From JADCRZ01 sp041751095 (lineage in GTDB: Bacteria; Bacteroidota; Bacteroidia; Chitinophagales; Chitinophagaceae): a stretch of DNA of 64,000 bases. Location of the stretch: the NCBI GenBank assembly GCA_041751095.1, contig JBGSYC010000200.1, positions 16,954 through 80,953 on the forward strand, read 5' to 3'. Positions within the stretch are counted from its first letter, which is position 1; every line of letters begins with the position of its first letter. The position numbers and the translations under genes were made by a program. The notes beneath the pieces were generated by a model. The model searched no databases and was not told where the DNA came from. It worked only from the letters and a program-made list of their open reading frames with translations. Positions 17,573 to 26,269 of the stretch are shown one piece after another.

Positions 17573-18979
17573 ATGTTGCAAATTAACGACATAAAGAAAG
17601 TGTATTTTATAGGGATAGGCGGAATAGGAATGAGCGCCCTGGCCAGATACTTCCATTCAAAGAAGTGCGTTGTTAGCGGTTTCGATAAAACTGTTACCCC
17701 TTTGACAAAAGCTCTTGAGGAAAGCGGCATTCCTGTGCATTACGATGATAACCCTTCGCTGATCCCAAAAGATGTACAACTTGTCGTATACACTCCTGCA
17801 ATACCTGCGGGTCACATGGGGCTCAACTTTTACAGAACGGGCGGATATCCGGTATTGAAAAGAAGCGAAGTGCTTGAATTGATCAGCAGCAGCTCGTTTA
17901 ACATATGCGTTGCCGGAACACATGGCAAGACCACTATTACTACAATGATCGCTCATATTCTCAGGCACAGCGAATATGGCTGCAACGCATTCCTTGGCGG
18001 CATCTCCACCAATTATAATACAAACTTCTGGAGCAGTCCCCGGAACGTTTGTGTAATAGAAGCAGATGAATACGACAGGAGCTTCCTGCGCCTGCATCCT
18101 GACGTTGCCATCATTAGCGCAATGGATGCAGACCATCTTGACATTTATGGAACTGAGAAAGCCCTGCAGGCTGCATTCACGGAGTTCAGCACAAGAGTTA
18201 AAAAAGGTGGATTGCTGATTACCAGGTTTGGTTTGAAAACCTTCTGCAATTCAGATGAACACGGGCATCTCACATACAGTTTGCAAAATGAAAGCGCCGG
18301 CGTATATGCGGCAAACATACAGATGAACCAAGGCAGTTACAGGTTTGATGTGATGATGAAAGGCAATATGCTGGACGACATTATCCTGAATATGGGAGGC
18401 ATGCACAACGTTGAAAATACGGTTGCAGCCATAGCTGTCGCTCATCATCTTGGCATTGAAAATAGAAAGATAAAGGCTGCAGTGGAAGCTTTTCAGGGTG
18501 TTAAGAGGAGGTTTGAATACATCATTAAAAATAACAGCGTGGTGTTTATCGATGACTATGCCCATCATCCAGAAGAACTGAGGGCTTTGCTCTCCGGTGC
18601 TCAAACACTTTTTCCGGGGAAGAAGTGTACACTGATATTTCAACCCCACCTTTTTACCAGAACCAGGGATTTTGCGGATGAATTTGCCGTAAGCCTTGAC
18701 ATGGCAGACGAAGTGATCTTACTCCCCATCTACCCGGCAAGGGAGTTGCCCCTTGAAGGCGTGACCAGTGAGATGATCCTTGACAAAATGACGAACAGGA
18801 ATAAATCGGCAATGAATAAAGAAGAATGCCTCGGTTATTTGCAGAATGAGTACATCCGTGAATTAGATACAGAAGCAGGCGCCCTCTTAATAACTGCAGG
18901 TGCAGGAGATATTGATACCATGGTAGAACCAATTAAGCTCATTATTGAAAAAAAACATTCACAGCTGGGGGAGGATTAA
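17573..18979 (+). CDS. murC: UDP-N-acetylmuramate:L-alanine ligase
   Basis: MurC adds the first amino acid, L-alanine, to UDP-MurNAc. The 468-residue protein shows the N-terminal GIGGIGMSALARYFHS, the ATP loop AGTHGKTTIT, EADEYDRSFL, DADHLDIYG, DDYAHHPEELRA and FQPHLFTRTRDF. All catalytic landmarks are intact. It is tightly coupled to murG (9 bp) and ftsQ (16 bp), so the three genes are surely co-transcribed. Confidence 0.96.
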   Translation: MLQINDIKKVYFIGIGGIGMSALARYFHSKKCVVSGFDKTVTPLTKALEESGIPVHYDDNPSLIPKDVQLVVYTPAIPAGHMGLNFYRTGGYPVLKRSEVLELISSSSFNICVAGTHGKTTITTMIAHILRHSEYGCNAFLGGISTNYNTNFWSSPRNVCVIEADEYDRSFLRLHPDVAIISAMDADHLDIYGTEKALQAAFTEFSTRVKKGGLLITRFGLKTFCNSDEHGHLTYSLQNESAGVYAANIQMNQGSYRFDVMMKGNMLDDIILNMGGMHNVENTVAAIAVAHHLGIENRKIKAAVEAFQGVKRRFEYIIKNNSVVFIDDYAHHPEELRALLSGAQTLFPGKKCTLIFQPHLFTRTRDFADEFAVSLDMADEVILLPIYPARELPLEGVTSEMILDKMTNRNKSAMNKEECLGYLQNEYIRELDTEAGALLITAGAGDIDTMVEPIKLIIEKKHSQLGED

Positions 18980-18995
18980 GCTGTAATTCTTATTA

Positions 18996-19964
18996 ATGAA
19001 CATTAAAAAAAATATAGGAAATATACTATTGACGTTGTTCTGGCTTGTGCTCGGCACCGGAGTGCTGGTATTGCTGGTTGCCGCTATGAACATTAAAGCG
19101 CATAAGCGCTGTAAAAAGATGGAGATCGATATTTCCGGCGTAAGGCATTTCTTATTTCTGAACAGGAAAGACGTTGAAAACATCGTGACAGATGGCGGCA
19201 TCAGTCATCCTGAAGGAAAGGCTATCAGGGATTTTGATTTACACCGTTTGGAAGGTATACTCGAAAAAAATGTGTGGGTAAAGGATGCTGAATTATTTTT
19301 TGACAATAACCAGGTGTTACATATAAAATTGCTGGAAAGAGAACCTGTAGCAAGGATATTCTCTAAAAATGGCACATCATTTTATATAGACAGCAGCGGA
19401 TTCAGAATGCCTCTTAGCAATAAACTGACTGTGAAATTACCTGTGTTTACCGGTTTTCCCGTGCAACGTTTGCGATTGCGGGGAGCCGACAGCGTGTTAA
19501 TGAAACACATCAAAGGGATCAGCCAATTTATCAGGGAAGATAAATTCTGGATGGCCCAAATCGCGCAGGTAGACATCACCCCGTCATATACGTTCGAGAT
19601 GATACCCGTCGTAGGCAATCATATCATTGAATTTGGCAACGGTGAAAATTACGAAAGCAAGTTCAGGCGGTTGTTTGTTTTTTACAGGCAGGTGCTCAGC
19701 CAGGCAGGCCTCACTCTTTACAACCGGGTGAATGTTGAATTTGATCAGCAGGTAGTTGGAAAGAAGGGAGGTGTTGCAAAAATAGATTCCCTGAGAGCAA
19801 TGAAGAACATCCGGAAAATGATTGATAACGCGAGAAAAGCTGCGGAGGATTCCATGATGATCAATGCTGGTAAAGCGGAAGATGACACGAAGCAAATACC
19901 GCCTTCGGCTGTTGGTGACCGTGGGAAGCATCAGAAAGCGCGGTTAACGAAGAGGAACCCTTAA
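18996..19964 (+). CDS. ftsQ: Cell division protein FtsQ
   Basis: FtsQ is the bitopic division scaffold that binds FtsL and FtsB. The 322-residue protein has a short cytoplasmic N-terminus, one transmembrane helix (about 8-29, LLTLFWLVLGTGVLVLL), a POTRA-like region (about 40-110, VKDAELFFDNNQVLHIKLLEREP) and the FtsQ/DivIB beta domain ending near residue 290. The last 15 or so residues are basic and unlike the acidic segment before them. Another frame opens at 19919 and continues with coding-like composition to 20080, suggesting a frameshift in the tail; the functional domains are intact. Confidence 0.88.
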   Translation: MNIKKNIGNILLTLFWLVLGTGVLVLLVAAMNIKAHKRCKKMEIDISGVRHFLFLNRKDVENIVTDGGISHPEGKAIRDFDLHRLEGILEKNVWVKDAELFFDNNQVLHIKLLEREPVARIFSKNGTSFYIDSSGFRMPLSNKLTVKLPVFTGFPVQRLRLRGADSVLMKHIKGISQFIREDKFWMAQIAQVDITPSYTFEMIPVVGNHIIEFGNGENYESKFRRLFVFYRQVLSQAGLTLYNRVNVEFDQQVVGKKGGVAKIDSLRAMKNIRKMIDNARKAAEDSMMINAGKAEDDTKQIPPSAVGDRGKHQKARLTKRNP

Positions 19965-20080
19965 CTGGTCATCGGTCTGAGATTGATGCTTCGCAGGCAA
20001 TTTCGGGCGGCACGAAAACGAACGGCGGCGAGAAAAGTGCTCAAACACCAAAAGCAGTAATGCAATTGAATGATCATTAG
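19919..20080 (+). pseudogene. Frame-shifted tail of ftsQ
   Basis: Fifty-three sense codons and a stop lie in another frame from that of ftsQ, overlapping its last 15 codons. They encode an acidic then Gly/Thr/Lys-rich tail (ASESAVNEEEPLTGHRSEID, later GGTKTNGGEKSAQTPKA). No ATG opens it. Joined to ftsQ at about 19915 it would extend the protein by some 38 residues beyond the present stop. It occupies most of the otherwise empty ftsQ-ftsA spacer. This could be a mutation, a sequencing error or chance. Confidence 0.35.
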
Positions 20081-20194
20081 AAGAAAGTCAGCGCGTGACT
20101 GTGGAGGGGGAATGATTATAAACACTGTTGGATTGAAAACAATTAGAAAGGTTTGCAAAGGCTGGAAAACGGAACAACTAAAACAATATAAATT

Positions 20195-21568
20195 ATGAAC
20201 AGCGAACAACCCATAATCGTAGGACTCGACATAGGGACTACGAAAATTGCTGCCATAGCGGGTCGGAAAAATGAATATGGAAAGTTGGAAATACTCGGCT
20301 TTGGTCGTGCGAATTCAAATGGCGTAAAGCACGGACAGGTTTTGAATATCGACGAAACGATCAAGGCAATCCGTATGGCGCTTGACAATTGTTACTCCTC
20401 CAATCCGAACCTTGAGATTAGCGAAGTATATGTAGGGATAGCAGGGCACCACATCAAGAGCCTTCAAACGAGAGGCGATATCGTAAGGCACGACAATAAT
20501 GAAGAGATTACCCAGCGTGAAATTGACCAGCTGATTGCTGACCAGTACAAAACCTACATCCCCGCAGGTGATCAGATCATTGATGTGATTCCCCAGGAAT
20601 TTACCGTTGATAACTTTCAAAATATCCCTAATCCTATCGGTTATGGCGGCGTGAAAGTCGGCGCCAATTTTCACATCATTACTGGTGATAAGAATGCCAT
20701 TCGTAACATCAACCGTGCGGTGGAAAAGAGCGGTTTAAATACGAAAGATATGGTTTTGCAGCCACTGGCGTCTGCCAGTGCAGTTATGGGCAGTGAAGAC
20801 CTTGAAGCAGGAGTGGCGATTGTAGATATCGGCGGAGGAACTACGGATCTTGCTGTTTTTTACGAGGGAATATTGAAGCATACTGCCGTTATACCTTTTG
20901 GCGGAGAAAATATTACCAATGATATCAAGACAGGCTTAGGAGTATTGAAGACACAGGCCGAGCAAATGAAAGTTCAATTCGGTTCTGCCTTGTCGAATGA
21001 GGCAAGAGCCAACGCTTTTATCACCATCCCGGGCCTTCGCGGAATGCCCCCAAAAGAGATCAGTGTTAAAAGCCTTGCCAGCATTATCCAGGCACGCATG
21101 AGTGAGATCATGGACTTTGTTTCTTTCCATTTGAAGCAGGTAGGCCTTGATAACCGCATGTTGAACGGTGGTATAGTGCTAACGGGTGGCGGTTCGCAGC
21201 TAAAGCACCTCATTCAACTGACTGAATATGTTACAGGGCTGAATGCCAGAATAGGGTTTCCCAACGAGCATCTTGCAGGAGGCCATATCGAAGAACTTGC
21301 CAAACCAACCTACTCCACCTGTATCGGGTTGATTTTAAAAGGCTACAGCGATTACGAACATAACCGCAAACAGTTCGAGAACAACGTGAAAAAAGTTGAG
21401 GTGCCTGAAAATCTTAAAAAGATTGACGAACCGGAGGTGTCTCCGGTGATTGCAGAATCGATCAGCGCCGAAAAGATCAAAAACAGGAAAGGGCTTAAGG
21501 ATTTTTGGGGCAAGTTCAAGGACGGGATCATTGACCTCTTTAAGGAAGAGGAAGACCTTCACTTATAG
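20195..21568 (+). CDS. ftsA: Cell division protein FtsA
   Basis: FtsA is the actin-like protein that anchors FtsZ to the membrane. The 457-residue protein begins with the phosphate-1 motif VGLDIGTTKIAAIAG, has the SHS2 (1C) domain in the first third, DIGGGTTDLAVFYEG (phosphate-2) and GGIVLTGGGSQLKHL (adenosine motif). The C-terminal extension (about 400-457) is charged and ends in a likely amphipathic membrane-targeting helix (KDFWGKFKDGIIDLFKEEE). It lies 50 bp upstream of ftsZ. Confidence 0.95.
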   Translation: MNSEQPIIVGLDIGTTKIAAIAGRKNEYGKLEILGFGRANSNGVKHGQVLNIDETIKAIRMALDNCYSSNPNLEISEVYVGIAGHHIKSLQTRGDIVRHDNNEEITQREIDQLIADQYKTYIPAGDQIIDVIPQEFTVDNFQNIPNPIGYGGVKVGANFHIITGDKNAIRNINRAVEKSGLNTKDMVLQPLASASAVMGSEDLEAGVAIVDIGGGTTDLAVFYEGILKHTAVIPFGGENITNDIKTGLGVLKTQAEQMKVQFGSALSNEARANAFITIPGLRGMPPKEISVKSLASIIQARMSEIMDFVSFHLKQVGLDNRMLNGGIVLTGGGSQLKHLIQLTEYVTGLNARIGFPNEHLAGGHIEELAKPTYSTCIGLILKGYSDYEHNRKQFENNVKKVEVPENLKKIDEPEVSPVIAESISAEKIKNRKGLKDFWGKFKDGIIDLFKEEEDLHL

Positions 21569-21618
21569 ACCAATTTATTATATCGTTTTACTACTAACCA
21601 ATCATTAAAATTTATCTC

Positions 21619-23649
21619 ATGGAAATTTTAGAACCTATTAAGAGTAATGAGATACAAAACTCAGAAATTATGATACACTTCGATTTACCAAAAGAGAAAT
21701 CATCTATTCTCAAAGTGATAGGTGTAGGCGGTGGAGGTAGCAATGCTGTAAACCATATGTACAGTCAGAATATTGATGGGGTAAATTTTATCATCTGTAA
21801 CACGGATGCCCAGGCGATAGCACAAAGCCATGTGCCGAACAAGATCCAGCTCGGCCCGCACTTAACGCAGGGGCTTGGCGCAGGGGCAAATCCTCAAATC
21901 GGCAAGCAGGCTACGGAAGAAAGCCTCGAGGAGATTAAACGCATACTCGAAGTAAACACCAAGATGGCTTTTATCACGGCCGGTATGGGAGGCGGAACGG
22001 GAACGGGCGGCGCTCCTATCATTTCAAAGATTTGTAAAGACCTCGGTATACTTACCGTAGGAATTGTAACTACGCCTTTTGCCTATGAAGGTAAAAAACG
22101 CCAGCTTCAGGCCGAAGAAGGAATTAACCAGTTAAAACAGTACGTGGATACTTTGCTGGTGATCAGCAACGACAAACTCAGGCACCAGTTTGGTAATCTT
22201 AAAATGAAAGACGCTTTTGCAAAAGCTGATAATGTATTGGCAACGGCAGCGAAGTGTATAACGGATGTGATCAACAGCACAGGGCAGATCAACGTTGACT
22301 TTGCCGACGTATGTACCGTGATGCGTAATGGGGGAGTAGCAATTCTCGGCAGCGCCGAAGCCGAAGGTGAAGGCCGCGCACAAAAGGCAATCGAGGAAGC
22401 ATTAAATTCACCGCTGCTGAATGACAATGACATTCGTGGCGCCAAATGGATACTTATCAATATAAACTCTTCGGAAGGAGATGACGAGTTTACAATGGAT
22501 GAGGTGGAAGTGATCCAGAATTACCTTTTAAGCCATGCAGGCGATGAAACAGATGTAATTCTTGGTTTGGGGTACGACAGCACGCTTGGGCGTAAGATCG
22601 GCATCACCCTTATTGCAACGGGGTTTGAACACAAGAGCCCATTCTATAAAAAGGAGGAAAAAAAGCCAGAGCCAAAAAAGGAAGAGAAAATTCTGATGAG
22701 CCTTAATTCCGCGGCCGGAGATCAACTTTCATTTGATCAGCCATCGCGCCCGCTAACATCCGATAACGTATTATACGAGAACAAAGAGAAGTCCGGCGTT
22801 GTTGTCCAGGAGAGAATAAAGAAATCTGAAATTATCATTCCCGAAGAAAAATTGAGCGCCCGGGAAATTGCTTTAATGCCGACACTGGTTGAATCTGAAC
22901 CTGAAAGCGTGCTTCATCCCAACGGCACTGAAAATCCGGCAGCACAAACGGAAGGGCCGGTGGAGAAATATGAACTGGTTTTTTCTCAGACTAACGTCGA
23001 TGCCCAAGTGCCCAAGGAAGCAGAACCTCCAAAAGCACCAGGCAGCCATCCGGATGAAATGGGAAGACGTGTTGAACAAACCCACGTTAGTGACATTCAT
23101 TACCAGGATGCAAAGGCGCCCGCCTCCGCGGTTTCTGGCGGATATCTCCTGAAACCTAATAACATCTATGCAGAAGCCAGGCGGGATAACGATCCTGTAA
23201 CTAAAGAGCCGGCTCCGGCGGGCAATCCTGATCCCCAGCCGGCACTTGGGCCGATTCAGAAAGAGGATGAACCTTTATTCGAAATGGAGCTCGTCATCAG
23301 GGAGGAAGTTCCGTCTGCTACAGACCAGCATGAGGCACGCGAGGTTGAACCAGATATGCAGCCGCAGGGTGTTGGGAATTTACCTTTGGAAGACGAGGTT
23401 GAGGAGCAAAGACGCCGTGCAACGGAAAGGATTCAAAAGCTACGCAATTTATCATTCAATGTAAATGGCGGGGATTCCAACAACGAATTTGATGCCGTAC
23501 CTGCTTATATCCGCCGAAATCTGGAATTGTATAACACGGTTAACAGCGTAGAAAATTTTTACAGCAATTACACGGTCAAGCCCGATGAAAATAATAAGAC
23601 TAAGATCAGCACGATAAACACGTTTCTTGATGGGAAAAAACCGGATTAA
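21619..23649 (+). CDS. ftsZ: Cell division GTPase FtsZ with long C-terminal tail
   Basis: FtsZ polymerises into the Z ring. The 676-residue protein has a normal core to about residue 345: the loop VIGVGGGGSNAVNHM, the tubulin signature GGGTGTG (124-130) and the catalytic-loop NVDFADV. A further 330 residues follow, rich in Glu, Pro, Lys and Gln, which is far longer than the tail of E. coli FtsZ (383 residues in all). Two conserved-looking islands near the end, PAYIRRNLEL (628-637) and KISTINTFLDGKKPD at the very end, are the likely partner-binding peptides. Last gene of the cluster, closed by a terminator. Confidence 0.96.
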   Translation: MEILEPIKSNEIQNSEIMIHFDLPKEKSSILKVIGVGGGGSNAVNHMYSQNIDGVNFIICNTDAQAIAQSHVPNKIQLGPHLTQGLGAGANPQIGKQATEESLEEIKRILEVNTKMAFITAGMGGGTGTGGAPIISKICKDLGILTVGIVTTPFAYEGKKRQLQAEEGINQLKQYVDTLLVISNDKLRHQFGNLKMKDAFAKADNVLATAAKCITDVINSTGQINVDFADVCTVMRNGGVAILGSAEAEGEGRAQKAIEEALNSPLLNDNDIRGAKWILININSSEGDDEFTMDEVEVIQNYLLSHAGDETDVILGLGYDSTLGRKIGITLIATGFEHKSPFYKKEEKKPEPKKEEKILMSLNSAAGDQLSFDQPSRPLTSDNVLYENKEKSGVVVQERIKKSEIIIPEEKLSAREIALMPTLVESEPESVLHPNGTENPAAQTEGPVEKYELVFSQTNVDAQVPKEAEPPKAPGSHPDEMGRRVEQTHVSDIHYQDAKAPASAVSGGYLLKPNNIYAEARRDNDPVTKEPAPAGNPDPQPALGPIQKEDEPLFEMELVIREEVPSATDQHEAREVEPDMQPQGVGNLPLEDEVEEQRRRATERIQKLRNLSFNVNGGDSNNEFDAVPAYIRRNLELYNTVNSVENFYSNYTVKPDENNKTKISTINTFLDGKKPD

Positions 23650-23688
23650 GATTTTTCATCCTTATGATTACTCTTGTTTTAGTTGTTC

Positions 23689-23718
23689 TCCCCCCGGACT
23701 GCCGGGGGGATTTTTTTT
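23689..23718 (+). terminator. Strong terminator closing the dcw cluster
   Basis: A perfect nine-pair stem (TCCCCCCGG with CCGGGGGGA) closes a four-base loop and is followed by eight T residues. It lies 40 bp after the ftsZ stop, the best intrinsic terminator in the window, and marks the end of the division operon. Confidence 0.95.
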
Positions 23719-23868
23719 AGAGGGCTGCGTGTATCTGACAGTGTTGATTTAGCTTTAAGCTTTTTTGGGGGCTATTGATGTAGTCATCGGAAGAGCGGAA
23801 CAGATGTTTATTAGGTGCAACATTGACCCGGATTTATTGTAATATCAGGTTACATAAATTACCATTGC

Positions 23869-24813
23869 ATGGAGACAGTATTAATAACCGGTGGCACAGG
23901 TTTGATCGGGAAAGCACTGACAGCAATGCTCGTCAAAGAAGGTTACCAGGTGATCATTTTTACCCGTGATTCTTCTGCGGGCAAACAACGCCCCGAAGCA
24001 AACGTCACTTACGTCAAATGGTTTCCGGAAAGAGACATCATTGACCCTCCCGCTATTCAACAGGCTGATTATATCGTTCACCTTGCCGGTGCCGGCGTTG
24101 CCGACAAGCGCTGGACCTCCGCACGCAAAAAAGAAATATCTGAAAGCAGAACCAAAAGCGGTGCTTTGCTTGTAAAAGCTTTGCAGGAAAATGCAAACAA
24201 GGTAAAAGCGGTAATAAGTTCATCAGCCATCGGGTGGTACGGAGCTGACCCGGTCATCCCTAATCCAAAGCCATTCAGCGAAAGCGACCCTCCGGATACC
24301 GGATTTCTTGGAGTGACGTGCAGGCTTTGGGAAGAAAGCATTCATCCCGTTGCCTTACTAAACAAGCGGCTGGTGTTTTTGCGTACAGGTATCGTGTTAA
24401 GCAACAATGGTGGCGCGTTGAACGAATTCAAAAAGCCGCTTCGATTTAAAGTTGCCACAATTTTAGGAAGCGGCAGGCAGGTGATCAGCTGGATACACAT
24501 TACCGATCTATGCCGCATGTATCTTGAAGCCATCAAAAACGAATTGATCAGCGGGTGTTATAATGCCGTTACGCCGAATCCTGTCAGTAATAAAGAATTG
24601 ACTCTGTGGCTGGCAAGATCAATGAAGATGGAATGGTTTTTGCCAGTGCATGTCCCTTCGTTTATATTAAAGTTTGCTATAGGCGAAATGAGTGAGGAAG
24701 TTTTGAAGAGCGCTACAGTGAGTGGTGCAAAGATCGGGAAAACAGGGTTTCACTTCCTTTATCCTACTATTGAAAGCGCCCTGAACCACATCATAAAAAC
24801 GCCGTCGGTTTAA
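23869..24813 (+). CDS. TIGR01777 family NAD(P)-binding epimerase-like protein
   Basis: This 314-residue extended short-chain dehydrogenase resembles the YfcH/SDR39U1 (TIGR01777) family, whose substrate is unknown. The N-terminal Rossmann motif is TGGTGLIGKALTAMLVKEG; HLAGAGVADKRWT, SSAIGWYG and RTGIVLSNNGGALNEFKKP are family landmarks, followed by the DUF1731-type C-terminal segment ending near LYPTIESAL. It stands alone behind the dcw terminator and is convergent with the M16 peptidase pair. Confidence 0.88.
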   Translation: METVLITGGTGLIGKALTAMLVKEGYQVIIFTRDSSAGKQRPEANVTYVKWFPERDIIDPPAIQQADYIVHLAGAGVADKRWTSARKKEISESRTKSGALLVKALQENANKVKAVISSSAIGWYGADPVIPNPKPFSESDPPDTGFLGVTCRLWEESIHPVALLNKRLVFLRTGIVLSNNGGALNEFKKPLRFKVATILGSGRQVISWIHITDLCRMYLEAIKNELISGCYNAVTPNPVSNKELTLWLARSMKMEWFLPVHVPSFILKFAIGEMSEEVLKSATVSGAKIGKTGFHFLYPTIESALNHIIKTPSV

Positions 24814-24886
24814 CCCGGTAAGCATGTGCTTGTGCCCGATGAAAGGCATCACTATAGTCCTTCTCAGGGCGCCTGTAAGTGTAGTT

Positions 24887-26254
24887 TTATTTCTTTCTTG
24901 TTTTATCTAATGTCGACTCAGGGAGCTTTTCTTTTAGAGCAGTGCCAGGGGTATATAATTTAGCATCTACCTTTCCCGGGTCGCCCATGTACACCCATGT
25001 GAGGTTAGTGACGTATTTATTAAAAACTCTGTTGAGGTCAGCCGCAGTCAGTGATTTCATATCGTCGTTCAAAGTGATTGCCCGCCGCCAGTTGTCATGC
25101 AAAACCTCATTGCTTGCGAGTTCAGATGCCTGTGCACCATTTGTTTCCAGCCGGGAATAATACCTTGTTATGTAGGTATTTTTCATATTTTTTACCTCGT
25201 CCTCTTTAAATCCTTCTTTCCTCGTTTTTTCTACGAGGTTGCTGATCACACCGATATATTTATTGGGGTCTGTTGTTGATACGAAAATGTTAGCAGATGG
25301 CGAAAGCCCGCTTGCGAAATAAGAATAAGGTGCGTAAGAAAGCCCGCTGTTCGTTCTGACTTCAAGGAACTGCCGGTCAGAGAATATGCGCATGGCTAAA
25401 AGGAACGCGTTATAATCATCCGTACCGGGCGGTGGCGCGCCTGTTACCGCTTGTATGTAGTTGGTGGCAAAATCTTTTTTCTCAGATATGAACGTGGTTT
25501 GCCTGGGAGAATATGCTTCTTTTCTGGAGGTGAATTTTTTACCGGCAGGAATAACAGCCAGTAGTGCTTTTACTTTGTTTTCAATGTCTGCACGTTGAAC
25601 TTCCCCTGCTACTACAATGATCATTCTCGAGCGGGTCAGCAAATTTTTATAGTAATCCTTTGCTTCCTGTGCCGTTAGCCTGCTTACGGTTTCCTCCGTG
25701 CCCTCAGGAATTTTGGCGTAATCTTTTCCTGCAAAAGCTGTTTGCCGGGCGTATTTGGAAATAGCATAATCCGGTTCCGAAGCCCGCGCCTTTAAATTGT
25801 TTATCGCATCCTGTTTGATGCGATTAAATTCTTTTTCATCAAAGCGGGGAAGTGTAATTGCATCAACATATAAAGGCCACACCGTTTCAAAATCACCTTT
25901 GATGCAGTTCATATTGAAAGAGGCATAGTCCATGCCGGTATAACCATACACCCGCGCACTTACTTTGTCGAGTTTATTTTTAAAAGAATTTTTATCATCC
26001 TTTATGGTGCCACATTCAACGAGTGCATTGATGGCGAGGCTTTCAATCCCGTCTTTTCCCGGAGCGTAATTCTGAACACCCCCTTTGAGAACAGTTTGAA
26101 TTTCGACAATTTCGTTTCCGGTTGGTTGTACGATTACTTTAACCCCTTCGATGTTCATTTCGTAAGGTGCTTTTATCTGTGCGGCAACGATTAAGGTGGA
26201 AGTAACAAAGATTGAAGCTGTAAAGATGCCTTTTAAACATATCAGCGTTCGCAT
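24887..26254 (-). CDS. M16 family peptidase, non-catalytic partner
   Basis: This 455-residue secreted protein has the M16 fold but lacks the HxxEH zinc motif: the equivalent region reads IESLAINALVECGT. It keeps the second-domain R/Y-type substrate-binding segment (SDRQFLEVRTNSGLSYAPYS). In M16B peptidases one subunit is catalytic and the other non-catalytic, and they work as a heterodimer; this fits that second role. A signal peptide (FTASIFVTSTLIVAAQ) directs it to the periplasm. It starts 15 bp downstream of the catalytic gene, so the two are co-expressed. Confidence 0.88.
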   Translation of the reverse strand: MRTLICLKGIFTASIFVTSTLIVAAQIKAPYEMNIEGVKVIVQPTGNEIVEIQTVLKGGVQNYAPGKDGIESLAINALVECGTIKDDKNSFKNKLDKVSARVYGYTGMDYASFNMNCIKGDFETVWPLYVDAITLPRFDEKEFNRIKQDAINNLKARASEPDYAISKYARQTAFAGKDYAKIPEGTEETVSRLTAQEAKDYYKNLLTRSRMIIVVAGEVQRADIENKVKALLAVIPAGKKFTSRKEAYSPRQTTFISEKKDFATNYIQAVTGAPPPGTDDYNAFLLAMRIFSDRQFLEVRTNSGLSYAPYSYFASGLSPSANIFVSTTDPNKYIGVISNLVEKTRKEGFKEDEVKNMKNTYITRYYSRLETNGAQASELASNEVLHDNWRRAITLNDDMKSLTAADLNRVFNKYVTNLTWVYMGDPGKVDAKLYTPGTALKEKLPESTLDKTRKK

Positions 26255-26269
26255 GTCGGTAAATTGAAA

